Source: Alteromonas sp. CI.11.F.A3 (lineage in GTDB: Bacteria > Pseudomonadota > Gammaproteobacteria > Enterobacterales > Alteromonadaceae). Taken from it: a stretch of DNA of 64,000 nucleotides. The translations under genes and the position numbers were made by a program. The notes under the pieces are model-generated. The model made no database searches and was not told the DNA's origin. It saw nothing but the letters and a program-made list of their open reading frames with translations. Below, in pieces: positions 1-8,859 of this stretch. The stretch is from positions 4,278,001 to 4,342,000 of the forward strand of contig NZ_CP136708.1 of assembly GCF_032925565.1 (NCBI RefSeq), written 5' to 3'. The number at the start of each line of letters is the position of its first letter. Within the stretch, counting starts at the first letter, position 1.

Positions 1-400
1 CACTGCCCATGTGATTATTAACCCCCACCGCATTTGGCACACTTTTAAGTGCAGCTCTTAGCGTATGAGTAATGGCAGCAGGATACATATCGGTGGATAA
101 ACCTAAGGGGCCCATGGCTTTGCCACTGGTTGATTGCATTGGCATGTGTAACATGACCGCACGGCCTTGCTGCTCGGCTTTACGTGAAATAGTTTGTGCA
201 AGAGGGGTTTGCGGTAAGATGGAAAAGGTAACTTCACTAGGAAGCGCAAAGGCCGCCATATCTGATTTTCTGTATCCCAGATCATCAAGAATTATAATAA
301 CGCGAGGCTTTACAGGGATAGTCGCTGACCCAGCAGCATGACTCGTAAAACTCGTCATTATTATTAACGATAAAATACACAGACGCCAAAGCACCTTCAT
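1..400 (-). CDS. yibQ: Divergent polysaccharide deacetylase family protein (YibQ-like), C-terminal part beyond window
   Basis: The reading frame begins at an ATG whose complement lies at 398-400 and runs off the left edge, so about 133 N-terminal residues are visible. It opens with a hydrophobic signal peptide (about residues 1-22, ending in SHA) and continues with RVIIILDDLGYRKSD, LPSEVTFSILPQ and VMLHMPMQS, which are hallmarks of the divergent polysaccharide deacetylase (YibQ) family. The family has a NodB-like fold and acts in the periplasm; its substrate is not established. In enterobacteria yibQ follows envC in the same operon. Here the order and strand are kept, but a small opposite-strand gene sits between them. 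The family call is confident; function is not. Confidence 0.85.
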   Translation of the reverse strand, partial: MKVLWRLCILSLIIMTSFTSHAAGSATIPVKPRVIIILDDLGYRKSDMAAFALPSEVTFSILPQTPLAQTISRKAEQQGRAVMLHMPMQSTSGKAMGPLGLSTDMYPAAITHTLRAALKSVPNAVGVNNHMGS

Positions 401-682
401 CTACGTTTATTCACTTCCATTATTGATTTTATTATTTCCGCGCGCACTGCTGGTACTAACAACTAGGCTAAACCAAATAAGAGCCAAGCCAGATAAAAAG
501 TGTGGCTGCATCTTGGTTACACTGAACCAGCATTAATGCAGCATACCAATTTACAAAAAGGAAACAAGCACTGCTAAGCCGTTCTTAGTGTGTAAAGGTT
601 GCGTAAAGAGTGACCAGGTCGCTCAATTTCAGCTTTAATAGTCGATAAGGTTACAACGTATACTATTTATTGTGGGGTAATT

Positions 683-1021
683 ATGATTTCTTCTGTAAAC
701 AGCTCAGCCATGCAAGCAGGCATGCCACCTCGCCCTGAAGGCCAAGCACTTAGCGATACTCAAAAAGAATCTGTAAGCGATATTTTGTCATCTTACGACC
801 CAGAAAACTTATCAAGCGAAGATGCTGCTTCCATTGTAGAACAATTCAAAGAGGCAGGTATCGAGCCTAGTAAATCTTTGAATAGCGCGTTAAGCAGTGC
901 AGGTTTTGAAGGTAAAAATATTGCTGAATTAGCGGGTATGGGCAAACCACCGCCTCCTCCACCACCACAACAAGAAGCATCGAACTTACCAGACAATTCC
1001 ACATTTTCAATAACGGTATAA
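683..1021 (+). CDS. Small hypothetical protein with a seven-proline run
   Basis: This 112-residue protein belongs to no family I can name with confidence. It has no signal peptide or membrane segment. Residues 20-87 look like an acidic helical region (SDTQKESVSDILSSYD, DAASIVEQFKEAGI), followed by a run of seven prolines near residue 89 and a short polar tail. The upstream TGGGG about 5 bases before the ATG is a usable ribosome binding site, and TATACT at about 660 resembles a -10 element. It is transcribed opposite to envC and yibQ, which flank it and are adjacent in many relatives. The proline run would be expected to need EF-P for smooth translation. Codon use looks like the host's, so it is probably a real gene. 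Confidence 0.65.
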   Translation: MISSVNSSAMQAGMPPRPEGQALSDTQKESVSDILSSYDPENLSSEDAASIVEQFKEAGIEPSKSLNSALSSAGFEGKNIAELAGMGKPPPPPPPQQEASNLPDNSTFSITV

Positions 1022-1163
1022 TCCGTTCGAGCATAGGGTTTAACTTTTCGCACTGGGCTTTTGAATAAGCTCTGGACTCACTTTGCGTAGCATTTTTACC
1101 GTACATTAAAAGATGAGGTTGAATCAGTGCGATAAGTGAAACCAAGCTATTGTAGTTGCGAAG

Positions 1164-2318
1164 TCAATTAAACCAAGCGGTGGGGTTTAGCGCTTTTCCC
1201 TTATGACGTATTTCAAAATACAAATTAGGGTAATCTTGTCCGCCGCTTCTTCCTACCAAAGCAATACTTTCACCAGAAAGAATATCGTCGCCAGCTTGTT
1301 TCAACAACGCTTGGTTGTGCCCGTAAACACTCATATAACCATCGCCATGGTCGACAATGGCCACTAAACCAAACCCGCGAAGCCAGTCAGCATAAAGTAC
1401 CTTGCCCGATGCCACGCTTTTTACCGCCTCGCCTTCAGAACCATCAATAATAATACCTTTCCAGCGCACTTGCCCTTGCCTACGGTTGCCAAAGAGTTTA
1501 CGAATGTGACCTTCAACAGGCACTAGCAACTTGCCCTTTAATTTGGCCAACCCATCAAGCGATACCTTGGCTCGAGCCGCAGCGCGCTCGGCAGCAATAC
1601 GGGCGGCTTCAATAGCGTCTAGTAACGCTTTTTCATTTGCCTGCATGGTGGCAATTCGTCCGCTTTCACTGGCGATGGTTTTATTAAGTTTGGCTAACGT
1701 TTGCTTTCTATCGTCTTGGCGAGTTAACAATACCCCGCGCTGACTTTCTTGTGTCTTGCGAAGGGCGAGCAGAGATTCCGCTTTTTCAGCCAGTTCTTCG
1801 GTTACCGCTTCAAGGCGAGCTACGTTGTCTCTGAATCGAGTGATTTCTTGCTGACGGGCTTTGGCTAAATACTGATAGTACGTAATGACCCGTTCGAAAT
1901 TACGGGCATCTTCTTGATAGAACAGCATTTTAGCGTAGTCGTAATGCCCTGCCATAAAGGCACTTTTCAACTGACTTGAAAGTAAGGACTGTTGCTGGCG
2001 AATGGCTTCTTTTAAGCCTTCTTGCTCTTCAACAAGCGCTTCTTCTTCCGCTAACACACTATTTAATTGCTGTTTGTTTTGCGCCAAGGCTTTCGCCACT
2101 TTCGCTATTTCAAGCTCTGAGCGCTTGAGTACTTGCTCAAGTTCATGTGCGCTAGCTTTGTTATTTTCTAAAACCTGCTGACGCGCTCTTAATTCAACTT
2201 GCAATTCTGCCAGCTTCTCTTGGCTAACATCTTGCGCAGCCGCGGTAAATGAGACTATGCCCAAGCCGAATATGGCAGCCAGAAAACATACAATTGAGCA
2301 AAAGCGTTGAGTAAACAT
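1164..2318 (-). CDS. envC: Murein hydrolase activator EnvC (degenerate M23/LytM protein)
   Basis: EnvC is a periplasmic divisome-associated protein that activates the amidases AmiA and AmiB to split septal peptidoglycan. The 384-residue product has a signal peptide (cleavage near AAAQD), long coiled-coil segments over roughly residues 30-255 rich in Glu, Gln, Ala and Leu, and a C-terminal LytM domain. Zinc-binding positions of active M23 peptidases are altered: the first His is replaced in RWKGIIIDG and the HxH motif reads NLYFEIRH. This degeneracy is typical of EnvC, which activates rather than cuts. In E. coli gpmM lies directly upstream; here the divergent neighbour is the rhodanese gene and gpmM is absent from the window. 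Confidence 0.92.
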   Translation of the reverse strand: MFTQRFCSIVCFLAAIFGLGIVSFTAAAQDVSQEKLAELQVELRARQQVLENNKASAHELEQVLKRSELEIAKVAKALAQNKQQLNSVLAEEEALVEEQEGLKEAIRQQQSLLSSQLKSAFMAGHYDYAKMLFYQEDARNFERVITYYQYLAKARQQEITRFRDNVARLEAVTEELAEKAESLLALRKTQESQRGVLLTRQDDRKQTLAKLNKTIASESGRIATMQANEKALLDAIEAARIAAERAAARAKVSLDGLAKLKGKLLVPVEGHIRKLFGNRRQGQVRWKGIIIDGSEGEAVKSVASGKVLYADWLRGFGLVAIVDHGDGYMSVYGHNQALLKQAGDDILSGESIALVGRSGGQDYPNLYFEIRHKGKALNPTAWFN

Positions 2319-2575
2319 AAAAAGGTAATAGCAGCCTTTGGCGGTGTATTGGTGGTAAAAACAGATTGCAGAATTTGCCTACAATCATGGTGATAGTTAG
2401 CGTATCAGTGTATCTGAGGGCTAGATTAAATCCCAGTGCAATTTGGTTGTAATATCAAGCAGCTATTGTACCGCACACAATTACCATACACGCTTGTCTA
2501 TTGCAGGGTGGTTTCTCGCCCGTTTTTCTATATACTTTGCACTCTTTTCATGGTCTGTAGACAAGGTTTGAAGTA

Positions 2576-3001
2576 ATGGATCAGCTAATAGCGTTTGCCA
2601 GCGATAATATTGTACTTGCTGGTGTATGGGTTGCTTTGGTGGGCATGTTGGTGTTTAGCTACATTTCAACGTTTACCTCTTCAATCAAAGAAGTAAATAC
2701 ACACGAAGCCACTTTATTAATGAATAAAGACGATGCGGTTGTCTTCGATACTCGTGCGGCTAAAGACTTTAAAGCGGGGCACATTTTAGGTGCTAAGCAA
2801 ATAAAACCAGAAGAATTGCGCGAGAAAAACTTCGCTAAGCTTGAAAACAGCAAAGATAAACCCATTATCGTTGTATGCGCCATGGGCAATCAAGCTCGTG
2901 GTACAGCTGGTGCGATGTCAAAAGCGGGTTTCACTAATGTGAAAGTGCTTAAAGGCGGCATGAACGCGTGGCAAAGTGCAAGTTTACCGATTTCAAAATA
3001 A
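2576..3001 (+). CDS. yibN: Membrane-anchored rhodanese-like protein (YibN-like)
   Basis: The 141-residue protein has one N-terminal transmembrane segment (about residues 12-32, LAGVWVALVGMLVFSYI) and a single rhodanese domain (about 45-140). The active-site loop reads VVCAMGNQARGTAGAM, so the catalytic cysteine is present, and sulfur-carrier activity is possible. The physiological substrate of YibN is not firmly known. It starts a co-directional run with grxC, secB and gpsA, the same order as in E. coli. The downstream grxC start lies about 12 bases after this stop codon, which implies co-transcription. Confidence 0.9.
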   Translation: MDQLIAFASDNIVLAGVWVALVGMLVFSYISTFTSSIKEVNTHEATLLMNKDDAVVFDTRAAKDFKAGHILGAKQIKPEELREKNFAKLENSKDKPIIVVCAMGNQARGTAGAMSKAGFTNVKVLKGGMNAWQSASLPISK

Positions 3002-3013
3002 TAGGTGATCATA

Positions 3014-3274
3014 GTGAGTAAAGTAGAGATTTACACCAAGGGCCATTGCCCATACTGCCATCGTGCTAAAGCACTTCTCGCACAGAAAGGTGTTGAGTTT
3101 CAAGAGTACCCTATTGATGTTCAGCCAGAATTGCGTGACGTAATGATTGAGCGCGCCAATGGCGGTTGGACAGTGCCTCAAATTTTCATCGACGATAAGC
3201 ACGTAGGTGGCTGTGATGAAATGATGGCACTAGAAGCACAGCAAAAACTAAATCCTATGCTTGGGTTAGCATAA
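3014..3274 (+). CDS. grxC: Glutaredoxin 3
   Basis: This is a monothiol/dithiol-exchange glutaredoxin that uses glutathione to reduce protein disulfides in the cytoplasm. The active site is GHCPYCHRAK (CPYC), followed by the cis-Pro motif TVPQIFID and the glutathione-binding GGCDE, and the length (86 residues) matches E. coli GrxC (83). A GTG at 3005 would add three residues. The GTG at 3014 is preferred because AGGTGAT (3003-3009) is correctly spaced from it and the protein then begins directly with SKVEIYTKG as in the family. Confidence 0.93.
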   Translation: MSKVEIYTKGHCPYCHRAKALLAQKGVEFQEYPIDVQPELRDVMIERANGGWTVPQIFIDDKHVGGCDEMMALEAQQKLNPMLGLA

Positions 3275-3335
3275 CGCGTCAGCGCGTAAGCAACGCAATA
3301 CATTAAAGTAAAACGACAATTAAACAGGAAATATC

Positions 3336-3842
3336 ATGGCTGACGATAATCAGACTACCAATGGCGCCGCAGCAGGCGACCAAGCGCAAGCCCCTCAATT
3401 CAACATTCAGCGTATCTTCACTAAAGATATCTCTTTTGAATCGCCAAATGCGCCGGCTATTTTTACTAAAGAGTGGAAGCCAGAAATTAAGCTAGATATT
3501 GACACCAGCACAAACAAGCTAGACGAAAACGTTTACGAAGTTGTGTTGTCAGTAACCGTTACCGCTACCCTTGGCGAAGAAACTGCCTTCTTGTGTGAAG
3601 TTCAGCAAGCCGGTATTTTTGCTATTGGCGAAATGCCAGATCAGAACAAAGCGCATACGCTAGGTTCATTCTGCCCGAACATGCTTTTCCCGTATGCTCG
3701 TGAAACAATTTCAAACCTTGTTAACCGTGGAACTTTCCCTCCACTGAACTTAGCGCCAGTTAATTTCGACGCTATCTTCGCTGCTTACGTTCAAAAGCGT
3801 GCACAGCAAGCACAAGGCGAAGCGCCTAAGATGGACGCGTAA
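3336..3842 (+). CDS. secB: Protein-export chaperone SecB
   Basis: SecB is a cytoplasmic homotetrameric chaperone that keeps preproteins unfolded and hands them to SecA. The 168-residue product has a flexible Gln/Ala-rich N-terminus and then the conserved core: [19 protein letters not shown], the acidic [10 protein letters not shown] and the conserved [20 protein letters not shown]. Length is close to E. coli SecB (155), with slightly longer termini. A GGAAAT site precedes the ATG. The position between grxC and gpsA is the standard gammaproteobacterial arrangement. Confidence 0.96.
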   Translation: MADDNQTTNGAAAGDQAQAPQFNIQRIFTKDISFESPNAPAIFTKEWKPEIKLDIDTSTNKLDENVYEVVLSVTVTATLGEETAFLCEVQQAGIFAIGEMPDQNKAHTLGSFCPNMLFPYARETISNLVNRGTFPPLNLAPVNFDAIFAAYVQKRAQQAQGEAPKMDA

Positions 3843-3850
3843 GCACCATT

Positions 3851-4858
3851 ATGATGAACCCGAATTCGGTTTCAGTACTAGGGGCGGGGTCTTATGGCAC
3901 CGCCCTTGCTTTTTGTTTAGCCAGAAACGACAACCCTACCTTGTTGTGGGGCCGCGACGAAAAGCACATGGAGGCACTGGCTTCAAGCAGAGAAAACGCT
4001 CGCTATTTGCCAGGCGCTACCTTTCCTGATGCGCTTAATGTAGATGCCAATTTAGAAACGGTTATTGCCGCTAGCCAAGATATTCTTGTCGTCGTGCCAA
4101 GCCATGGCTTTGCTGCAATGCTTCAAAGCATTAAGCCTTTGTTGCAGCCTACCCATAGAATAATCTGGGCAACCAAAGGGCTTGAACCTAAGACAGGTCG
4201 ATTGCTGCGAGAAGTGGCAGAAGAAATTCTGGGAACGGCTTATCCGCTAGCCGTGTTATCAGGCCCCACGTTTGCGAAAGAAATGGTGGCTGGCTTGCCT
4301 ACGGCTATCTCGTTATCATCCACTGACGAAACCTTTGCTGACGAATTTGCTGCTAAGCTGCATTGTGCGAAATCGTTTAGGGTATACAAAAACCCTGACT
4401 TCACCGGCGTACAATTAGGCGGTGCAGTGAAAAACGTGATTGCCATAGGCGCTGGGTTAGCCGATGGGTTAGGTTTTGGGGCCAATGCCCGTACGGCATT
4501 AATTACGCGTGGTCTTGCTGAACTTACCCGCCTTGGCGTGAAGCTTGGCGCGCAGCCAGAAACCTTTATGGGCATGGCTGGCCTTGGTGACTTAGTACTA
4601 ACCTGTACTGACAATCAATCACGTAATCGTCGATTTGGCTTAGCCTTAGGGCAAGGTAAATCTGTCGACACGGCGATTGAAGAAATTGGGCAAGTGGTAG
4701 AAGGCTATCGCAACACAGAAGAAGTGCATGTGTTATCGCATAAAGTAGGTGTTGAAATGCCGATTTGCGAGCAGATTTACGCAGTACTTTATCACGGTAA
4801 ATCGCCCAAAGAGGCCGCATTAACCTTACTCGGTCGCGATCTCAAAAACGAAGGCTAG
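3851..4858 (+). CDS. gpsA: Glycerol-3-phosphate dehydrogenase [NAD(P)+]
   Basis: GpsA reduces dihydroxyacetone phosphate to sn-glycerol 3-phosphate, the backbone of phospholipids. The 335-residue protein begins with the Rossmann motif [12 protein letters not shown] and includes [11 protein letters not shown], the [13 protein letters not shown] active-site segment (catalytic Lys in VKN) and [10 protein letters not shown]. Two adjacent ATGs (3851 and 3854) can serve as start; the ribosome binding site is poor, and translation may be coupled to secB, which ends 8 bases upstream. A strong terminator follows. Confidence 0.95.
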   Translation: MMNPNSVSVLGAGSYGTALAFCLARNDNPTLLWGRDEKHMEALASSRENARYLPGATFPDALNVDANLETVIAASQDILVVVPSHGFAAMLQSIKPLLQPTHRIIWATKGLEPKTGRLLREVAEEILGTAYPLAVLSGPTFAKEMVAGLPTAISLSSTDETFADEFAAKLHCAKSFRVYKNPDFTGVQLGGAVKNVIAIGAGLADGLGFGANARTALITRGLAELTRLGVKLGAQPETFMGMAGLGDLVLTCTDNQSRNRRFGLALGQGKSVDTAIEEIGQVVEGYRNTEEVHVLSHKVGVEMPICEQIYAVLYHGKSPKEAALTLLGRDLKNEG

Positions 4859-4878
4859 TTTGTCTTGCTAAACCGCTT

Positions 4879-4916
4879 AAAAAAACGCGCAGCTTCAAAT
4901 ACTGCGCGTTTTTTTA
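4879..4916. terminator. Bidirectional intrinsic terminator between gpsA and trmL
   Basis: A 13-bp stem AAAAAACGCGCAG / CTGCGCGTTTTTT with a nine-base loop is flanked by A-runs and T-runs. It can therefore terminate both gpsA (plus) and trmL (minus), which converge here. Confidence 0.93.
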
Positions 4917-4919
4917 TGT

Positions 4920-5384
4920 CTAGCGTGCGCCGTCGTAACCTAACTGACGCCAGCTTTCATACACAAACACCGATACCGCATTCGATAAATTCATACTTCT
5001 GCTGTCGGGTAGCATGGGAATACGTACTCGCTGTTCAGGCGGAAGCGCATTAATCACATCGTCGGGTAAGCCTCTGGTCTCTGGCCCAAACAATAAGGCA
5101 TCGCCTTTTTTATATTGTGCATCGCTGTGAAATGCTTTGCCTTTGGTAGTACAAGCAAAGATTCGGCTCGGTTTTTCACTTTCAATGTAAGCATCTAGCG
5201 AAGCATGGCGCTTAACGTGTGCAAATTCATGGTAATCCAGCCCAGCCCTACGTACACGCTTATCGTCCCACTCAAACCCAAGAGGCTCAATTAAATGCAA
5301 CATGAAGCCGCTATTGGCGCATAGGCGGATAATATTTCCGGTATTGGGGGGAATTTCTGGCTGATAAAGTACGATGTCTAACAT
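4920..5384 (-). CDS. trmL: tRNA (cytidine(34)-2'-O)-methyltransferase TrmL
   Basis: TrmL is a SPOUT-class methyltransferase that uses S-adenosylmethionine to 2'-O-methylate the wobble nucleotide of leucine tRNAs. The 154-residue protein, the usual length, has the family start [20 protein letters not shown], the [21 protein letters not shown] region, [11 protein letters not shown] and the C-terminal knot motif [19 protein letters not shown]. In E. coli it also lies near gpsA. It converges on gpsA at the shared terminator. Confidence 0.95.
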   Translation of the reverse strand: MLDIVLYQPEIPPNTGNIIRLCANSGFMLHLIEPLGFEWDDKRVRRAGLDYHEFAHVKRHASLDAYIESEKPSRIFACTTKGKAFHSDAQYKKGDALLFGPETRGLPDDVINALPPEQRVRIPMLPDSRSMNLSNAVSVFVYESWRQLGYDGAR

Positions 5385-5434
5385 GCTGGCTCACTGTCGA
5401 AATGCTAAATTGCCACGATTTTAAATGGCGATAA

Positions 5435-5458
5435 CGAATGGGCGCTCATGCCCATTCG
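5435..5458. repeat. Nine-bp perfect hairpin between trmL and pldB
   Basis: CGAATGGGC pairs with GCCCATTCG across a six-base loop. It lies just after the pldB stop on the minus strand and before the trmL start. No T-run follows on either strand, so it may act as a transcript-end stabiliser or Rho-assisted terminator rather than a classical one. Confidence 0.6.
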
Positions 5459-5465
5459 CGCTATT

Positions 5466-6431
5466 TTACGCGCTTAGAAAATCAAATACAGTAGAAAGTG
5501 CAGCGTCACGAATATCGTCTGATTCGGTAAGTACTTCGTGATACGCCACAGGAATAATTTCTACCTCAGCATTGGGGAATTTAGCCGCCACGCGACGTTG
5601 GCGTTTATTCTCAATAATACTGTCGCCATCTGCACTTAAGATTAACGAGCGCGTAGTAATATCGGCCGCATTGAGTTCAATGGTATTCATCGCGGCTTGC
5701 GCTGCTCGTAACCATTCAGTTGTCACGCCACCAAGTTGAATTTGGCGTTCTTCATCATAAAGTTGACGGAATAAGCTGTAGCGACTTTTACTATGCGTAA
5801 GCTTATTTAGGGCATAAGGAAATGCAATATAAGGCGTTTGCCCGAAGAAATAACCCGACTCACGCTTTTTCATTTTATTAATACTAAGCCCTACATTTAT
5901 AAGGCTATTAGCCAACCAATTGGGTAGCGCCGGTTTGATACCAAACATGGGGGATGCAAGTACGGCTTTGTCGAACAAATTAGGGTCTTTTAATAGGGCT
6001 AGTGCGCCAATTGCGCCGCCCATAGAATGGCAAAGTAACTGCAACTCGCCCTGTTGGCGTGGAATTACAATATCATTCACGAAGGTAATTAAATCATCCA
6101 CATAATCGGCGAAATCCGCCACGTATCCATGTTGAGGATCGTGAGTCATACGGCCCGATAACCCTTGACCGCGGTGATCAAGAATGAACACTGCAAAGCC
6201 ATTTTGGTACAAATCGAAAATGAGCTCTTTGTATTTTAAGTAAGACTCGATACGCCCAGAACTTATCACCACCGTGGACCTGGGGTTTTCAGGTATGCAC
6301 CATGCGTAGCGCACATCAATGTTATCTTTACCAACAAATTCGCCAAGGGTGACAGAAGTTTGCCAAAAAGGATTTATTGCAGTGGCAAACGTTGAAGCTA
6401 AGTCTTGCTCTGACGTAAACGTCCAGCTCAT
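5466..6431 (-). CDS. pldB: Alpha/beta hydrolase, lysophospholipase L2-like
   Basis: This protein is closely patterned on PldB, which removes the acyl chain from lysophospholipids at the inner membrane. Matching segments include SSGRIESYLKYKELIFDL, ILDHRGQGLSGR, the nucleophile elbow LLCHSMGGAIGA (Ser), LASPMFGIKP, the acid region SADGDSIIENKRQ and the catalytic His in VAYHEVLTES. The longest frame begins at 6482, but the ATG at 6431 (321 residues, MSWTFTSEQD) aligns better with the family's N-terminus, and AGGA lies upstream of it. It sits between trmL and cpxRA on the minus strand; a functional link to Cpx is only suggestive. Confidence 0.85.
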   Translation of the reverse strand: MSWTFTSEQDLASTFATAINPFWQTSVTLGEFVGKDNIDVRYAWCIPENPRSTVVISSGRIESYLKYKELIFDLYQNGFAVFILDHRGQGLSGRMTHDPQHGYVADFADYVDDLITFVNDIVIPRQQGELQLLCHSMGGAIGALALLKDPNLFDKAVLASPMFGIKPALPNWLANSLINVGLSINKMKKRESGYFFGQTPYIAFPYALNKLTHSKSRYSLFRQLYDEERQIQLGGVTTEWLRAAQAAMNTIELNAADITTRSLILSADGDSIIENKRQRRVAAKFPNAEVEIIPVAYHEVLTESDDIRDAALSTVFDFLSA

Positions 6432-6494
6432 AGAGGCATATCCTAATAGAATCGTGAGGCAGTGAACGCGTGAACGCAACACGGCAATGTGGAG

Positions 6495-7874
6495 CTATGC
6501 GCGTTGAGTGTCTTCTAACTTACGAGGGAAGGATAGTGTGACGCTTAGGCCACCTTCTTCTCTTGTCACTGCTTTTATTGCGCCATGATGCAATTCTACG
6601 GCAGCTTTTGCAATGGATAAGCCCAGGCCTACCCCGCCAGAAGCTCTTTCTCGGGCTAGGGTTGCACGATAAAAAGGAGCAAATACCCGTTCGCACTCTT
6701 CACTTGATAAACCTTCACCATCGTCGCAAATGGTCACTGCCCACTCGGTTTCAGTCACCGTAAACTCAACCGTTGTTAAGTATGTGCTGTGGCGGATGGC
6801 GTTACGTAATACGTTCTCTACCGCACGGCAAAGTAAAACTTGGTCTACCAATACAGTCAGCTTGGGTATTTCGTCTATATCGAGGGCTTTATTACTATTC
6901 GCGGCTTCAAACTGCCCATCGGTAAAAATGTCGCGAAACAACAGAGATAAAGAATAGGAAGAGAAGGTGGTCACCCCGTTTTCAGCGCGACTTAGTTCCA
7001 ACAATTGCGTGACTAGGGCTTCCATACGCTCAGCTTCTCGTTCAATACGAGCTAGTGACGCAGGGTCAACATTTTGCTGATGCGCCAAGCCAAGAGCCAT
7101 TTGCAAGCGTGCAAGGGGAGAACGTAGTTCGTGGGATATATCCGCCAGTAAGCGCTTTTGGGCGCTCCACATTTTTTCCAGCTGATTAGCCATTGAATTG
7201 AAATCTCTACCCAACTGACCTAGCTCATCTTGGCGCTTATCCGTGTTATCAATACGCGTGTCCCAATCGCCATTTGATAGTAAGCGAGCAGACTTTTGAA
7301 TGCGTAGAATTGGACGGGTAAGCGATTTTGCGAATAACCATGACAATAGAAACGTAGTTACAATGGCAATACAGAGAAACAACATAAAAGGAGGGGATTT
7401 TTCGCCAAGCGGTTCAAATTTCGCAAAAAACAGTGCAAATCGTTTTCCATCTCGTTCAAAGAACACAGGCCCAGTTATCTTTAAGGCGCCACGATTCAGC
7501 GTAATAGGTACTTTTTGATCGACAATACGCTGAATATCTTTTCTATCCTCTTCGCGTAAGGGAGGACCACCTGAGGCTATCACACGCCCCGACTCTACAT
7601 GAACTGCGATGGCTCGACCTCTTAAAGCGCGAGCACTTCTATCAATTGCCACTCTCAATGGCCCACGCATCGCATTGTCACTGTTAATACCATCAAGGAC
7701 ACGTTCTAGTTGGTCGAGTTCTTTTACAGAAGGCGTATTGACCTCAAGCTCTTCAAAGAAAAAGCGACTCCCCCACCCTGCTAGTACAGCGGTAAAAATA
7801 AAGGTTGCCCAAAACCATAAAAACAAACGCCCCATAATGGCGCGGGCTGGGTTTAATTTGCGTAGAAACGTCAT
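6495..7874 (-). CDS. cpxA: Envelope-stress sensor histidine kinase CpxA
   Basis: CpxA is an inner-membrane kinase/phosphatase that senses envelope protein misfolding and phosphorylates CpxR. The 459 residues contain TM1 (about 17-35), a periplasmic domain (about 36-160), TM2 (about 163-182), a HAMP linker, the HisKA box LLADISHELRSPLARL (phospho-acceptor His248) and an ATPase domain with NVLRNAIRHS (N box), CDDGEGLS (G1) and GGVGLGLSIAKA (G2). The start codon overlaps the cpxR stop by 4 bases (ATGA), showing translational coupling. The neighbouring cpxP-like gene and CpxR-type box support the specific name. Confidence 0.9.
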   Translation of the reverse strand: MTFLRKLNPARAIMGRLFLWFWATFIFTAVLAGWGSRFFFEELEVNTPSVKELDQLERVLDGINSDNAMRGPLRVAIDRSARALRGRAIAVHVESGRVIASGGPPLREEDRKDIQRIVDQKVPITLNRGALKITGPVFFERDGKRFALFFAKFEPLGEKSPPFMLFLCIAIVTTFLLSWLFAKSLTRPILRIQKSARLLSNGDWDTRIDNTDKRQDELGQLGRDFNSMANQLEKMWSAQKRLLADISHELRSPLARLQMALGLAHQQNVDPASLARIEREAERMEALVTQLLELSRAENGVTTFSSYSLSLLFRDIFTDGQFEAANSNKALDIDEIPKLTVLVDQVLLCRAVENVLRNAIRHSTYLTTVEFTVTETEWAVTICDDGEGLSSEECERVFAPFYRATLARERASGGVGLGLSIAKAAVELHHGAIKAVTREEGGLSVTLSFPRKLEDTQRA

Positions 7875-8581
7875 TGACCAGATAGCAACATGTAACCCAC
7901 ACCACGAATAGTTTTAATTTTTTCGATAGTGCTAATAGCGGCTATTTTTTTACGTAAGTTACTCACATGCATATCGATACTTCTATCAAACGCTTGAAGC
8001 GATTTACCTAAAACCTTCAAACTAATTTCTTCTTTTGTTACTCGGCTTCCTGGGTTTAGCATTAGTAACCGGAGGATAGAAAACTCTGTACTGGTTAAGG
8101 TCATTTCAACCTCACCCACTTTAGCAACTTGACTACTGCTACTTAAAAATAGCTCGTTCACAATCAAGTCTTGCTCAATGGTACCACCGCTGTTGGTCAA
8201 TGCCAGTCTTCGAAATATGGCTTTAATTCGCGCCACCAGCTCTCTATGATTAAATGGCTTTGGCAAGTAATCGTCAGCACCTAGCTCTAACCCTAGAATG
8301 CGGTCGTAGTCGTCGCCGCGGGCTGTCAACATAAGTACAGGAGTAGCATGACTCACTCTTAGCTTCTTAAGTACATCGAAGCCGTCCATTTTAGGCATCA
8401 TGACATCAAGCAGAATGAGATCATAATGACCACCAGCCGTCGCTTCCGCCAACCCTGCCTGTCCGTCATTACTGACCTGAATTTGATACCCCATACTTGA
8501 TAGATAGGTGGCTAGCATGTCAGTTAGTTCATTATCATCATCGATAATAAGAATAGACTGTAAATGAAACTCTGAACTCAT
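7871..8581 (-). CDS. cpxR: Envelope-stress response regulator CpxR
   Basis: CpxR is an OmpR-family transcription factor. The N-terminal receiver domain has the acidic pair IIDDDNE, the phospho-acceptor Asp in LILLDVMMPKMDGF and the conserved Lys in YLPKPFNHREL. The C-terminal winged helix has LTSTEFSILRLLM and the recognition region FDRSIDMHVSNLRKK. The frame is open to 8650, but the ATG at 8581 (MSSEFHLQS, 236 residues) matches E. coli CpxR length (232). It is transcribed divergently from the cpxP-like gene and overlaps cpxA. Confidence 0.9.
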   Translation of the reverse strand: MSSEFHLQSILIIDDDNELTDMLATYLSSMGYQIQVSNDGQAGLAEATAGGHYDLILLDVMMPKMDGFDVLKKLRVSHATPVLMLTARGDDYDRILGLELGADDYLPKPFNHRELVARIKAIFRRLALTNSGGTIEQDLIVNELFLSSSSQVAKVGEVEMTLTSTEFSILRLLMLNPGSRVTKEEISLKVLGKSLQAFDRSIDMHVSNLRKKIAAISTIEKIKTIRGVGYMLLSGQ

Positions 8582-8776
8582 GTTTTTGAAACCTACGACG
8601 GCTTGATTCATCTTTCGGATACCCAAGTATAATGCATAGAGGAATGACAACGGTTAAATACTGCACGCTGTGCTTTAAAGCTAGAAAACACAATGAGCGG
8701 CTACCTAGCCATTCCCACACACAAACGATGGAAATGATAAACTTTGTGACCGATAGAATCTGCGTATGGTTCAAAC

Positions 8777-8792
8777 TTTACACAAGCTTTAC
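8777..8792. promoter_or_regulatory. CpxR-type box in the cpxR/cpxP intergenic region
   Basis: Reading the minus strand gives GTAAA-GCTTGT-GTAAA: two perfect GTAAA half-sites 11 bp apart. The E. coli CpxR consensus is GTAAA-N5-GTAAA, with some spacing variation among natural sites. It lies 68 bases before the cpxP-like start, and a -35-like TTGACT follows at 8799. CpxR autoregulation plus cpxP activation is the likely use; binding is inferred. Confidence 0.75.
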
Positions 8793-8859
8793 ACTGCATT
8801 GACTGCTTTTGCCCGCAGAGCGAGTAAGCTTCTGGAGTGCGAATACAAAGGAGACGCCC

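Noticed and set aside
1164..2318. Loss of zinc ligands in the EnvC LytM domain as a possible pseudogene sign
   Set aside because: Degenerate LytM sites are the norm for EnvC, which activates amidases rather than cutting itself.
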